Assembly: GCA_023388195.1 (NCBI GenBank)
Contig: JAEWGR010000088.1
Location: forward strand, 1 to 13,305
Length of the DNA stretch: 13,305 nt
Source: Bacillota bacterium
GTDB taxonomy: Bacteria; Bacillota; Negativicutes; Sporomusales; Sporomusaceae
Direction: 5' to 3'
Numbering within the stretch: the first letter of the stretch is position 1; every line of letters starts with the position of its first letter. The notes under the pieces were generated by a model that was not told where the DNA came from, did no database searches, and saw only the letters and a list, made by a program, of their open reading frames with translations. A program made the position numbers and the translations under genes. This document shows positions 1-8,700 of this stretch, in pieces.

Positions 1-145
1 GCTCTACCAATGGGTTCCGCCGCTGGTTAGGCGAATTATCAATTGGCGTCATACTGCCGGCAGCACCCAGAACAGGGTCCACCAACAAGCTCTGCCCCTT
101 TATATACAGTTGAAAAGTAGCATGTCTGAGATGCTTTATTTTCAA
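1..145 (-). CDS. MBL-fold metallo-hydrolase, N-terminal part (runs off window)
   Basis: An open frame begins at a TTG codon (143-145) and runs off the left edge after 48 codons. It reads LKIKHLRHATFQLYIKG, then LLVDPVLGAAGS, then SPNQRRNPLVE. This matches the opening of the UlaG-like branch of the metallo-beta-lactamase fold: a first strand, an 'R.AT' turn, a 'DP.L' motif and an 'RNPLV' segment. The HxHxDH metal site of the family would lie past the edge and cannot be checked. The TTG start is preceded at about 6 nt by a run of six G, a usable ribosome site, and an upstream extended -10 promoter lies at 184-189. The substrate cannot be inferred. The gene reads away from the DUF1343 gene in the same direction, with its own promoter. 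Confidence 0.7.
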   Translation of the reverse strand, partial: MKIKHLRHATFQLYIKGQSLLVDPVLGAAGSMTPIDNSPNQRRNPLVE

Positions 146-183
146 TTCAATCCCCCCATCAGCTGATTCATATTGCTAACCAG

Positions 184-192
184 ATTATACCA
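184..192 (-). promoter_or_regulatory. Extended -10 promoter for the MBL-fold gene
   Basis: On the minus strand the sequence TGGTATAAT is a perfect extended -10 (TGn plus TATAAT at 184-189). No good -35 is seen at 17 nt, which is common for extended -10 promoters. It would start transcription near 177, about 30 nt before the TTG start at 145. The upstream region (about 200-310) is very AT-rich. Confidence 0.5.
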
Positions 193-383
193 CATGGCAA
201 TCTCTCTCTGCAGTTGAAAAACAGGATTTTTTAAATTTACCGGTTATTGATACTATGTAAGAAATTACAATAATTTATGATGCAATAAATATAAATAAAT
301 CAGCTTGTTATAACACGCCGAAAAAAACTCCCCCGCTATCCAGAAATAGTGATTGCAGTTGCTGAAATCATCAAATCCCAAGA

Positions 384-421
384 GCTCCCAGGCCTACCTG
401 TCAGGCAGTACGTCCGGGAGC
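384..421 (-). terminator. Hairpin after the DUF1343 gene, possible terminator
   Basis: On the minus strand GCTCCCGG pairs with CCTGGGAGC across 384-421, and the inside forms a second helix CTGCCT/AGGTAG with a GAC loop. The stem is strong and lies just beyond the stop codon at 438, so it is well placed to end the sbcDC-CAP-DUF1343 transcript. It lacks a clear U-run (the next bases are TCTTGGGATTTG), so it may act as an RNA 3'-end stabiliser rather than a classical terminator. The rest of the 292-nt gap (146-437) holds only AT-rich sequence and the promoter at 184. Confidence 0.4.
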
Positions 422-437
422 CATTTTATATCCATTA

Positions 438-1697
438 TTAGTAGAGATAATATTGCCTGGATAACTCTTTGAACTGCCTGGCACGGTCATCCCACTGGCG
501 CAGTATTTCAGCCAGCGGCGCCCCCCTGCGGACATTGCTGTCACCGGTATAGATATCGATGGTGGCTGTGGCCGCAGTAGCCGACTGATTAAACGTAAAC
601 TTGCCGTCACTCAGCTCATTAATAACATATAAAAGGGTAAGGCCGGTGCGCACCGGCTGATATGCCGCCTTATCAGTAACATGAAGCTGCACGCCGCCGC
701 ACAGCTGGCTCTGATATTTGACATCCGGCTGGCGGGGTGTAAAATACACCGGCCGGAACATCACTCCCGGCAAACCGGCGGCATTCATATGCCCTGCCAG
801 TTCAGCCGCGTTAATCCAGGGAGCGCCGACAAGCTCAAAGGGACGGGTAGTGCCAATTCCTTCGGAAACATTGGTACCGCCAAAGATCCCAGTGCCGCTA
901 TAAGCCAACGCTGTATCAGGGGTCGGGATATTGGGCGAGGTCATAACCCAGGGTAAACCGGTGTCCGAAAAATGCATACTGCGCTGCCAGCCGGTCATGG
1001 GAATAACAACCAGCTCGCAGTCAATTTGATATTCCCGGTTCATCATCCTGGCCAATTCACCGATTGTCAGGCCATGACGGGCCGGAATTGGATACATACC
1101 AATAAACGACTCATACCCAGGTTGAATAATATTGCCCTCAACCGCTGTCCCGCCCACCGGATTCGGCCGGTCAAACACAACAAACGTTTTACCGTTTTCT
1201 TTAGCACTCTGCATGGCATACGCCATTGTATACATGTACGTATAAAAACGAGCCCCAATATCCTGCATATCAAAAGCCAAAACGTCAACATCAGCCAGCA
1301 TGGCGGCTGTTGGCTTCTTAGTTTGCCCATAAAGGCTATAAACCGGTGTGCCTGTGCTTTCGTCAACATAGCTGCCGACCGGCGCCCCTGCCGGTACATG
1401 GCCACGAATACCGTGTTCAGGTGAAAAAAGCGCAACAAGCCGGGTCTTAGCTTTAAGCACATCAATGGTGCTTTGAAAATCGCTGGTCATCCCGGTTGAG
1501 TTGGTAATAAGACCGACCCTTTTCCCCTGAAACACAGCCAAGTACCGGTCCAGATTATCAATGCCCAGCCGGACAACAGGCTTAGGCGGTACCGCAGCCT
1601 GTTGTCCGGTAAACGGAGCAGCGCTGACGGCCGCGGCTGCCGTCAAGACCAGGGTGAAACTAAAAACAAAAATACTGAAAAATCGTTTAAAATGCAC
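438..1697 (-). CDS. namZ: DUF1343 family exo-beta-N-acetylmuramidase, secreted
   Basis: The 419-residue protein is the usual length for the DUF1343/NamZ family (glycoside hydrolase family GH171, the Bacillus subtilis YbbC type). Characterised members remove terminal N-acetylmuramic acid from peptidoglycan fragments during wall recycling. Residues 1-27 form a signal peptide (basic start, hydrophobic core, ending VSA-A). Family blocks follow: LITNSTG (63-69), FSPEHGIRG (91-99), FDMQDIGARFYTYMYTM (142-158), FDRPNPVGG (175-183), and SPNIPTPDTA with GGTNVSEGIGTTRPFE in the second half. The start is GTG at 1697, with AGGAGG 5 nt upstream. It follows the CAP-domain gene by 31 nt and is probably co-transcribed with it. 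The fold assignment is firm; exo-muramidase activity is inferred from the family. Confidence 0.88.
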   Translation of the reverse strand: MHFKRFFSIFVFSFTLVLTAAAAVSAAPFTGQQAAVPPKPVVRLGIDNLDRYLAVFQGKRVGLITNSTGMTSDFQSTIDVLKAKTRLVALFSPEHGIRGHVPAGAPVGSYVDESTGTPVYSLYGQTKKPTAAMLADVDVLAFDMQDIGARFYTYMYTMAYAMQSAKENGKTFVVFDRPNPVGGTAVEGNIIQPGYESFIGMYPIPARHGLTIGELARMMNREYQIDCELVVIPMTGWQRSMHFSDTGLPWVMTSPNIPTPDTALAYSGTGIFGGTNVSEGIGTTRPFELVGAPWINAAELAGHMNAAGLPGVMFRPVYFTPRQPDVKYQSQLCGGVQLHVTDKAAYQPVRTGLTLLYVINELSDGKFTFNQSATAATATIDIYTGDSNVRRGAPLAEILRQWDDRARQFKELSRQYYLY

Positions 1698-1728
1698 AGC
1701 AGCCTCCTAATAAGGATAATACCCTCAG

Positions 1729-3228
1729 TCAGCGCAGCCTAATGAGCTGCCGGTTCTGTTCGTTGCCTGCCAGCTCAAATTCATACACTACAGGGCGGGG
1801 AAACAAACCACTTGTGAGCTCAAGCGTAAAGGTACCGGTCAGCGGCTGATCAGGATTATAGCGCGTATAACGGCCGTCCTCATAGGTCTGCCAAGTCTGG
1901 CCGCCTTTTTTGACTGTATAGGCCAAATCGGCAAGCTCGCCATTTTTTACCCTGACAGTGACAAAATTCGCCCCATTGCTCATTTGCTCCAGACGGGCTG
2001 ATGAGGCTTCCAGGTTAGGTCTTGTGGAAAAGGTCCATTCCTTCGTCAAGGTGGAGGTACTGCCGTCAGCCATCAGGCGTAAGGCCTCAATCTGTACAGT
2101 ATAGGTCACACCGGGAGTCAGTGCTGTCCGGGGAATAAGAAATACATGTTGTTTCCAGGTACTCTCTTTGCTGGCATCAATCAGGTAAAAAGGGATTGGC
2201 AGACCGGCGGCGGTTGCCAGTCTGGCTGATAAAACCTGTAGTTCCCGGGTGGCACTGTCATGCACACTTACACTGATCGGATAGCCGACATAGGTCTCCT
2301 CCTGACCATAGGCAGCCAGGGGATTCGGAGTTTCGACGGCTTTCCAGCCAATTTTGGCGTCTGCCTGGCCGGGATAGGGATATAACACGATCCGGTCATC
2401 TGTCAGCCCCTGGGGCGCACCATAGTTAATCACAGTGCAATCCGGCCCCAGGGTAAAGCCGATACCGACCTCAGTGAAATTAGGATTAATATGCGCCAGC
2501 CGGTGATATGGGGCATCCATTAAACTCTCGACACCCTCACCGCCATAGGGAACAGCAGTGGACAAACCCTCACCAACCGGCAGATAATACCCAGCCAATT
2601 CGGCTCGGTCTTTTACGGTTACGCCGGTAAAACCGGGCTGATTTTTATCCTCATAATGGCCAAAAAGCTTGTTGCGGGCCAGATAATCGGCGTGGGCCTG
2701 AGCACTGCGGGTAAGCAGGGGCTGTTCGGTAACCGGCGGCAACGCCATTGCGGTGCGGTGTTGGTTAAGCACGCTAAGGCCCGCAGCCAGTAAAGAGGAC
2801 GGAACTGTCCCGGTGATTGCCGGTTGGTACTCAGGCCTGTTATCTGCAATCATAAAGCTGCTGCTAAGCTCAACTGGCTGGTAGCCGGTAAGCACAAAAG
2901 TCAGGCGCAGGTTATGCCTGCCGGCTGTAAGTTGCTGCGGCGGACGGCCGGTAATTAAACCCAATGCCGGCTGATAAACCGCTGCTATAGCCTGACCGTC
3001 GAGATATAGCTGATACGACTCCAGATTTTCTCCCTGCAAAGTAAGCTGCACCTGTAGCTCTGGCTGCTTATTTCTAATGGTTGCCCCATCTGCCGGCGTC
3101 ACCTGATAGGCAAAAGAGGCAGCATTGGCGGTGCCGCCATAATCCTTAAAAAATAAGCCGGCACCAATAGCAATACCGGCCAGTAAAATTAAACCGGAAA
3201 TAAATCCCCGCCCTGCCTTGAAAGCCAT
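1729..3228 (-). CDS. Secreted CAP/SCP-domain protein with flanking Ig-like domains
   Basis: This 499-residue envelope protein opens with a signal sequence or membrane anchor (hydrophobic residues 9-27, possible cleavage after ANA at 35-37). A first Ig-like beta domain spans about 40-127. A CAP (SCP/PR-1/YkwD-like) domain spans about 145-270: AQAHADYLARNKLFGHYED gives His179 and His191, VGEGL gives Glu220, and YHRLAHINP gives His242/His246, the expected residues of the CAP cavity, followed by FTEVGIGF. Residues 305-404 resemble a Big_5/SbsA Ig-like domain (LTPGVTYTVQI ... WTFSTR). The last 90 residues look like another beta domain. The biochemical role of bacterial CAP proteins is mostly unknown. 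The ATG lies 2 nt after the sbcC stop, and its ribosome site GGAGG sits inside the sbcC end, so translation is probably coupled. Confidence 0.85.
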   Translation of the reverse strand: MAFKAGRGFISGLILLAGIAIGAGLFFKDYGGTANAASFAYQVTPADGATIRNKQPELQVQLTLQGENLESYQLYLDGQAIAAVYQPALGLITGRPPQQLTAGRHNLRLTFVLTGYQPVELSSSFMIADNRPEYQPAITGTVPSSLLAAGLSVLNQHRTAMALPPVTEQPLLTRSAQAHADYLARNKLFGHYEDKNQPGFTGVTVKDRAELAGYYLPVGEGLSTAVPYGGEGVESLMDAPYHRLAHINPNFTEVGIGFTLGPDCTVINYGAPQGLTDDRIVLYPYPGQADAKIGWKAVETPNPLAAYGQEETYVGYPISVSVHDSATRELQVLSARLATAAGLPIPFYLIDASKESTWKQHVFLIPRTALTPGVTYTVQIEALRLMADGSTSTLTKEWTFSTRPNLEASSARLEQMSNGANFVTVRVKNGELADLAYTVKKGGQTWQTYEDGRYTRYNPDQPLTGTFTLELTSGLFPRPVVYEFELAGNEQNRQLIRLR

Positions 3229-3230
3229 TA

Positions 3231-6200
3231 TTATGCCTCCTCGACCCGTACTCGGCTGCCCCGCCCCGCCGGTTCAGCCGGTTCCACGACCAACCGGCGC
3301 GGCAAGCGCTGTTTTAACTCCGATACATGACTGATAATACCGATAGTCAGACGCTCGATATGGAGCTTCTCCAAGGTGCTCATCGCCACATCCAGAGCAT
3401 GCTGGTCAAGTGAACCAAAACCCTCATCCAGAAAAAAGAACTCGAGCGGATACTTTCCTTTAAGCTGAATTTGTGCCGATAACGCCAGCGATAGCGCCAA
3501 CGCAGTCTGGAAGGTTTCACCGCCTGACAGCGTACTGACCGGCCGCCTGACACCGCCATTGGCATCATCACGGATCAGAAACCCGCCGTCTGAATTAAGC
3601 TCCAGGGCATAACGGTGCCGGGTAATCTGTTTTAAACGCGCCGATGCCTGCCTGGCTACCAATTCCATCTGTTCCTGAGCCAGAAATTCCACAAAGATAT
3701 TCCCGCGCAGCAATGTTCGCAATGCGATTAGACATTCCCGCTGTTCTTTAAGTGTCAGCCGCACCGCCTCCAGTTCCGACCAGCGATGATGCTTAACCGA
3801 TAAATCCCGGTATTCTTTATCAGCCTCTACCCGATCCCGGGTAGATATATTCTTTTCCTGTTCCGCCTGGGCCAGGCCCTGTTGAATTTGTTCCCAGTCG
3901 GTGTCAGTGACTAAACGGCCTTGCAGGGCTGCCAGCAGATGATCATACTGGGCATTCAGCCGCTGCTCAGTTTCCGCATAGGCCTTGAGCCGGCAGTGCC
4001 CTTCTTCCAGCCGGGGTGCCGGCAAACGGACAGCATTCATGGCGTTAGCATCGGCAAACCCTTCTTCCCGCAACCTGGTTTCCAGTTGAACCTGGATGAT
4101 CTCGCGGCGCTTCACCGCCTCCAGCCAGCTGGTTTCCGCCCGGGTCCGGGCCTGTTCGGCAACGGTCAGGTCATCAGCCGCCTGTTCAGCCTGGCTTTTT
4201 GCCAGTTCTTCCTCCCGGCGCACAGCCTCCAGAGCCTGCGCGGTTCGGGCCAAAAGCTGGCTTGCAGGTATCCCCCCGGTAATGGCGGCCAGCTCCTGCT
4301 GCTTGGCTGTTACCTGCTCCTGGGCCGCGCCGGCCCTGGCAGTAATGGCTGCCAAACCGGTGACAGCCGCCTGCACGCGCTGGTGCAGCATAGAAATTTC
4401 ACGCTGGCTGCCTTCATATTCCTGCCGCTGGCTGACTAGCTCCTTTGTCAGGGTTTCTGCCAGCCTATCCTGGTTACTAATATATTCGGCCAGTTTCTCC
4501 ACATGCCTGATCGTATCATCAACAGGCAGCTGGCCGGCTATATTTTGATCCATAGCCTGCAAAGCCGCTAATAACTGACGGTGTACAGCACTGGCCGCAG
4601 CCCGGGCCTCACCATATTCGCTCCGGATCTTGTCAAGTTCAATACTTGCCGATGCTGACTGCTGATTAAGCGCAGCCGCGGCCGCACTGGCATCAGCCAG
4701 GTTTTGGCGCTCGTCCGCCACCTTTTTGCCAGTCTCGGCCAGAGTTTGGGTTAACTGGGCCATGCGCTTTTTCGCGGCAGTGATTTCCTGCTCAAAATGA
4801 GTATAGCCTGCCATGTCACCGGAATTTGCTTTGTTTGTTGCCGGCCAGGGATGCTTGTCAGAACCACAGACCGGGCAAGGTTGGTCAGGCGTCAGTTCAC
4901 TCGCCAGCCGAACGGCCGCGGCCTTTTTTTCACCAGCCAACAGCTGGTCAAGCTGATCAGCTGCTGCCTGGAGCTGGGACTCCGCCATTTTCGCCTCCGC
5001 CGCTGTCAACACATTTAACCGCAATTCAACCTGCCGCCGGACTGCCTCCGCCTGGCTGGCAGCAGCGGCAGTCTGTTCATATTGCTGTTTGCGCACAACC
5101 CCGGCCTGCTTAATTCGCTCAGCCGCAATAAGATTTTGTCTGAGCGTTTGCGCGCCGGTAACGCATTCCTGCACTTCGGCCCGCCGGACCGCACTAATAC
5201 CAGCAGTGGTTAGCTGGTGTTCAAGCTTTTTTAACTGTTCCTCTAATTGTTGGCTAGAGGCTGTCTGCCTTGCTAATGACTCGCCGGCCCCAGCAGCCAC
5301 AAGCTGCTGTTGCTGCTGCTGGGCTGACAATTCGTCAGCAGCAACCTGCAGCCGGGCTACCTGTTCTTCAAGCTGACGGGCGGCTTCCAGCTTTGTCCTT
5401 TGTTCAACTAATTCCGGCTCCCGCCTGCTCCGGGTCTCTCTGGCAGCACTGTAGGCGGCATATAGCTCTTTACTGATTGCGGCCAGCCTGGCTGTCTGCT
5501 CGCCTGCCTGCTGCTTAACTGTGGCCGCTTCCTGCTCATTGGCTTTGCTTGTTGAGAACTCGTTCAAGACACTGGCTACCCGCTCTGCTTTTTCTGCCAG
5601 CTCAACGGCGGCAGCCAATTGCTGCATTTCCGGTTCCTGCAGCCGATGGGCAGTAAGTTCTGCCTGCTTCCGGGCCATTTCCCCCTGCAGGCTGTATACC
5701 GTCTTAGCTTCAGTATATCTTTCCTCGGCCAGACGGTACGACTTTAGGGCGTGTTCTTCCGCCTCGCCGGCACGGATCAAACCCGCCTGGGCCTTGGCAA
5801 GAGCGGCCGGAGAGGCATCGCCTAATCCTTTTTGCTCGCTCTCTACCTCGATATAGCCTGTTTCCGCAGTTCGTAACCTATCATTTACTTTATTAATCAG
5901 AACATTGCCATACTGCTCAAGCGAGAATAAACGCTGCAGCATTTCCCGCCGCTCTTTGCCGCCCAGATTCAAAAACTCGGCAAACTTACCTTGCGGCAGC
6001 ACCACCGCCCTGGTAAAGTCTTCTTCTTTCAGTCCCAGGAGTCCGGTTATCTGCTCGGTGACCTCGCGGTCTTTATCGGCTAACACCTCTTCCTGGCCAT
6101 CATGTATCAGAATCAGCCGGCTGTGGGTATTAGTAACGGCCAGTTGATCTTTGCGGGCATAACGCCGCTCCACCCGGTACAGACGGCGTTCGTTTCCTTG

Positions 6201-6449
6201 GCCCAGGGAAAACGAAAATACAACCTTGACATGTTTCTCAGCATGGTTTAAAATGCCCTGAGTGCGGCGCCCGGCTCTGACTACCGTGCCATATAAGGCC
6301 AGTGTCATCGCATCTAATATAGAGGATTTACCACTGCCTGTCGGCCCAAAAATACCAAAAACACCAAGCTCGGAAAGCGTTTCAAAAGGGATCTCCTGCT
6401 CTTCTCTGAAACTATGTAATCCGGCAATTTTCAGCATAATAGGCTTCAT
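3231..6449 (-). CDS. sbcC: Exonuclease subunit SbcC (Rad50-type SMC ATPase)
   Basis: SbcC is the ATPase subunit of the SbcCD nuclease, which opens and trims hairpins, cruciforms and blocked DNA ends. The 1072-residue protein, close to the E. coli length, has the full SMC layout. Walker A GPTGSGKSS is at 35-43. A long Gln/Ala/Glu-rich coiled coil spans about 180-510, the zinc hook CPVC has Cys525 and Cys528, and a returning coil reaches about 900. The ABC signature LSGGETFQ lies near 974, Walker B FFFLDEGFGSLD near 1003-1014, and the H-loop reads IISHVSEL. The ATG overlaps the sbcD stop as ATGA, with GGAGG just upstream inside sbcD, so the two subunits are translationally coupled. No key motif is missing. 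Confidence 0.97.
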   Translation of the reverse strand: MKPIMLKIAGLHSFREEQEIPFETLSELGVFGIFGPTGSGKSSILDAMTLALYGTVVRAGRRTQGILNHAEKHVKVVFSFSLGQGNERRLYRVERRYARKDQLAVTNTHSRLILIHDGQEEVLADKDREVTEQITGLLGLKEEDFTRAVVLPQGKFAEFLNLGGKERREMLQRLFSLEQYGNVLINKVNDRLRTAETGYIEVESEQKGLGDASPAALAKAQAGLIRAGEAEEHALKSYRLAEERYTEAKTVYSLQGEMARKQAELTAHRLQEPEMQQLAAAVELAEKAERVASVLNEFSTSKANEQEAATVKQQAGEQTARLAAISKELYAAYSAARETRSRREPELVEQRTKLEAARQLEEQVARLQVAADELSAQQQQQQLVAAGAGESLARQTASSQQLEEQLKKLEHQLTTAGISAVRRAEVQECVTGAQTLRQNLIAAERIKQAGVVRKQQYEQTAAAASQAEAVRRQVELRLNVLTAAEAKMAESQLQAAADQLDQLLAGEKKAAAVRLASELTPDQPCPVCGSDKHPWPATNKANSGDMAGYTHFEQEITAAKKRMAQLTQTLAETGKKVADERQNLADASAAAAALNQQSASASIELDKIRSEYGEARAAASAVHRQLLAALQAMDQNIAGQLPVDDTIRHVEKLAEYISNQDRLAETLTKELVSQRQEYEGSQREISMLHQRVQAAVTGLAAITARAGAAQEQVTAKQQELAAITGGIPASQLLARTAQALEAVRREEELAKSQAEQAADDLTVAEQARTRAETSWLEAVKRREIIQVQLETRLREEGFADANAMNAVRLPAPRLEEGHCRLKAYAETEQRLNAQYDHLLAALQGRLVTDTDWEQIQQGLAQAEQEKNISTRDRVEADKEYRDLSVKHHRWSELEAVRLTLKEQRECLIALRTLLRGNIFVEFLAQEQMELVARQASARLKQITRHRYALELNSDGGFLIRDDANGGVRRPVSTLSGGETFQTALALSLALSAQIQLKGKYPLEFFFLDEGFGSLDQHALDVAMSTLEKLHIERLTIGIISHVSELKQRLPRRLVVEPAEPAGRGSRVRVEEA

Positions 6450-7708
6450 AACGGCGCCTCCCCACTGCTGTCGCTCGCTTCTGTCTCGTCCAGGATATTC
6501 TGGCTTAATTCAAGGAACAATTCGACAAGCCTGGCATCCGGTTTCAGGCCACCATGCTGCTGCTCATAAAAGCGGATGAACAATTCATTGAGCGGCATGC
6601 TGTTCAGACGAGCCGGAACCTTTGTACTGTCTGCCACTGCCTGAAATACAGGCCTGATGGTAACAAAGCCTTGATGCATAGCCCGTAATTGCTGGATTTC
6701 ATCCAACGCCAGCGCCTGCGTAATTTCCAGCTCCACCTCAATCCAGGCCTCCTTATCCCGCCCGGCGTCAACCCATTCCCTAATCTGGGCCAAACCACCG
6801 GTCGCCTGCCATCGCACCAGCGGCCGGCCGGCCCTTAGCGGTAACTCTCGTATGCTGGCAGCCTGACCGGGCTGGACATCAACAATGGTTACCGACTTAG
6901 CATAACCGGTTTCGGAAAAACTGTAGGCCAGCGGCGAGCCGGCATAACGGCAGGGCGCCGGTGTCCCGCCCACATACTGGGGACGGTGCAAATGCCCAAG
7001 GGCAATATATTGGGCATCAGCCGGGAATACCATTGGATCTACGGCATAGGCCCCACCAACCTGGATCTGGTGCTCCGATTCTGATTCAATGCCGCCGCGA
7101 ACATATAGATGACTTATTGCCAAATTAACAGAAGCAGGCCGGTATCTGGCATTAATTGCACTAAACAGCCCGGCAAGCCTGTTATTATAGCCCTGACGCA
7201 AATCATTGTCCTCCAGGGAGGCGGCCAGGATCTCTTTAAGCCGTCCTTCAGAGGGATAAGGCAAAGCCGCAATGACCGCAGTATGGTCGATTCCCGGCAC
7301 CGCCAATTCCAGCCAGGCCTGCCCACCATTGACCCGGTATACTTTCCCGGCCCCCGGGCGGGTTGGTCCCAGTTCTTCTTTAGGCAGGCCGGCCAAGGTG
7401 ATTCCTAAACGGCTGGCCAGGGGTGAGGCGGCACATAACCGGTCCGGATTATCATGGTTTCCGGCCACAATTACTACTCCCCGCCGGCCATGGTCAGCCA
7501 GTTTGTCCACCGCATAATAAAACAATTCCTCGGCTGCCGCACTAGGGTTAGGACTCTGAAAGACATCTCCGGCCACCAGTACCAGATCAATGCGTTCATC
7601 TGCGCAAATGCCTGATAGTTCCTCTACAAACGCAACCTGCTCCAGGTGCCTGTCCCGGCCTTCAATTGTTTTGCCAAAATGCCAGTCGGCTGTATGTAAA
7701 ATGCGCAT
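6446..7708 (-). CDS. sbcD: Exonuclease subunit SbcD (Mre11-type nuclease)
   Basis: SbcD is the metal-dependent phosphoesterase subunit that partners SbcC. The 420-residue protein carries the calcineurin-like motifs in order: DWH (Asp8, His10), GDVF (Asp48), GNHDNPDR (Asn84, His85), ISHLYVRGG (His200) and LGHLHRPQ (His239, His241). These are the expected two-metal ligands and acid/base residues. A C-terminal cap domain follows, and the tail (about 380-420) should be the SbcC-binding region. The ATG at 7708 has AAAGGAG about 7 nt upstream. It appears to be the first gene of a four-gene unit (sbcD, sbcC, CAP protein, DUF1343), because a strong terminator at 7808-7841 separates it from metQ upstream. 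Confidence 0.96.
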   Translation of the reverse strand: MRILHTADWHFGKTIEGRDRHLEQVAFVEELSGICADERIDLVLVAGDVFQSPNPSAAAEELFYYAVDKLADHGRRGVVIVAGNHDNPDRLCAASPLASRLGITLAGLPKEELGPTRPGAGKVYRVNGGQAWLELAVPGIDHTAVIAALPYPSEGRLKEILAASLEDNDLRQGYNNRLAGLFSAINARYRPASVNLAISHLYVRGGIESESEHQIQVGGAYAVDPMVFPADAQYIALGHLHRPQYVGGTPAPCRYAGSPLAYSFSETGYAKSVTIVDVQPGQAASIRELPLRAGRPLVRWQATGGLAQIREWVDAGRDKEAWIEVELEITQALALDEIQQLRAMHQGFVTIRPVFQAVADSTKVPARLNSMPLNELFIRFYEQQHGGLKPDARLVELFLELSQNILDETEASDSSGEAPL

Positions 7709-7805
7709 AATCTGCTCCTTTAATTTCTCAATACACTCTCGTGAAGGTTTTTCGCTTTACTCAGGACAAACTCCTGCACAATAAAAGACAGCCGCCTCAG
7801 GCGGT
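7709..7805 (-). promoter_or_regulatory. Leader/promoter region of sbcD
   Basis: This stretch between the met operon terminator and sbcD must hold the sbcD promoter, but I see no convincing -35/-10 pair. It contains two small stem-loops: CCGCC/GGCGG with a 3-nt loop (7792-7804), and CAGGA/TCCTG with a 5-nt loop (7762-7776). The first, read on the minus strand, is followed by CTGTCTTTTATTG, so it could be a weak back-up terminator for the met operon. Confidence 0.3.
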
Positions 7806-7807
7806 AG

Positions 7808-7841
7808 AAAAAAACCATGGCTGCTAAAGCCATGGTTTTTT
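7808..7841 (-). terminator. Terminator of the metN-metI-aminotransferase-metQ operon
   Basis: The palindrome ACCATGGC (814-821 side) pairs with GCCATGGT (829-836 side) around a 7-nt loop. It is flanked by an A-run on one side and a T-run on the other, so it can work in both directions. On the minus strand it lies 16 nt beyond the metQ stop and is followed by TTTTTTTC, a textbook intrinsic terminator. Confidence 0.9.
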
Positions 7842-7857
7842 GTTCAGTGCTATAACG

Positions 7858-8676
7858 TTACCAAACAGCAATTACAGAACCTTTGAAGTGTTCGTTAACA
7901 AACTTTTTTACCTCTTCGGAGTGATAGGCCTTAATTAATTTAGCAACTGCCGGATTATCTTTGTCTTTTGCTTGAACAGCAATGACATTGGCATACGGCG
8001 AATTGCCGTCTTCAATCGCCAGGGCGTCTTTATTGGGAACAAGACCGGCGGTCATGGCATAGTTGGTGTTAATAGCAGCTAAATCGACGTCTTCCAGTGA
8101 ACGTGGTACCTGAGCAGCGTCAAGTTCTTTTATTTTATAACCCTTGGGATTTTCGGCAATATCAGCAGCGGCTGCTTTCAGTCCGGCTCCTGCTTTAAGT
8201 TTAATTAGGCCCTGCTTTTCCAGCAGTAATAGGGCCCGGCCCCCATTTGTCGGGTCATTAGGAATGGCAATGGTGGCGCCTGGTTTAAGCTCAGTAAGGG
8301 CTGCAACCTTTTTCGAATATATGCCCATCGGATAAATAACAGTTTTCGCTACTGACACTATATTATATTTGCGGTCTTGGACCATATTGTCCAGATACGG
8401 CTGATGTTGAAAACTGTTGACGTCAATATCACCCTGGCTTAGGGCCACATTAGGCTGGACATAATCATTGAATTCAACAACTTCAATCTTAAGGCCCTCT
8501 TTAGCGGCGGCTTGTTTAACAACATCCATGATTTCAGCATGCGGACCGGCTGTTACCCCGACCTTAATTATTTTATCTGCTGCCGGCGCCGGTGTCTGCT
8601 TACTGCAGCCAGTAATTCCGGCAATTGCGGTCATAAGGACCGTGGCCAGGGCAACTGTTTTTATGTACTTATTCAT
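7858..8676 (-). CDS. metQ: Methionine ABC transporter substrate-binding lipoprotein MetQ
   Basis: This is the extracytoplasmic binding protein of the MetNIQ importer, an NlpA-family lipoprotein. Counting from the upstream ATG at 8682 (274 residues), the export signal ends in a lipobox GITGC with Cys26 as the lipidation site. The mature part has the NlpA/MetQ pattern: IKVGVTAGPHAEIMD, FNDYVQPNVAL, DIDVNSFQHQPYLD, IAIPNDPTNGGRALLLL, and AAINTNYAMTAGL near the C-terminus. I prefer the second ATG (8676): GAGGGAG at 8685-8691 is 8 nt from it but only 2 nt from the ATG at 8682. It begins 24 nt after the aminotransferase stop and is the last gene before the terminator at 7808-7841. Methionine (L or D) is inferred from family and operon. 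Confidence 0.95.
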   Translation of the reverse strand: MNKYIKTVALATVLMTAIAGITGCSKQTPAPAADKIIKVGVTAGPHAEIMDVVKQAAAKEGLKIEVVEFNDYVQPNVALSQGDIDVNSFQHQPYLDNMVQDRKYNIVSVAKTVIYPMGIYSKKVAALTELKPGATIAIPNDPTNGGRALLLLEKQGLIKLKAGAGLKAAAADIAENPKGYKIKELDAAQVPRSLEDVDLAAINTNYAMTAGLVPNKDALAIEDGNSPYANVIAVQAKDKDNPAVAKLIKAYHSEEVKKFVNEHFKGSVIAVW

Positions 8677-8700
8677 TCTCATCGCTCCCTCTTATTATAT

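Noticed and set aside
3921..5856. Several plus-strand open frames up to 172 codons opposite sbcC
   Set aside because: They are antisense shadows of the Ala/Gln/Glu-rich coiled coil; the translations are low-complexity Ser/Ala/Arg/Pro sequence without family motifs.
8677..8682. Upstream ATG of metQ as the start
   Set aside because: Only 2 nt separate it from the ribosome site; the ATG at 8676 has 8 nt. The difference is two residues.
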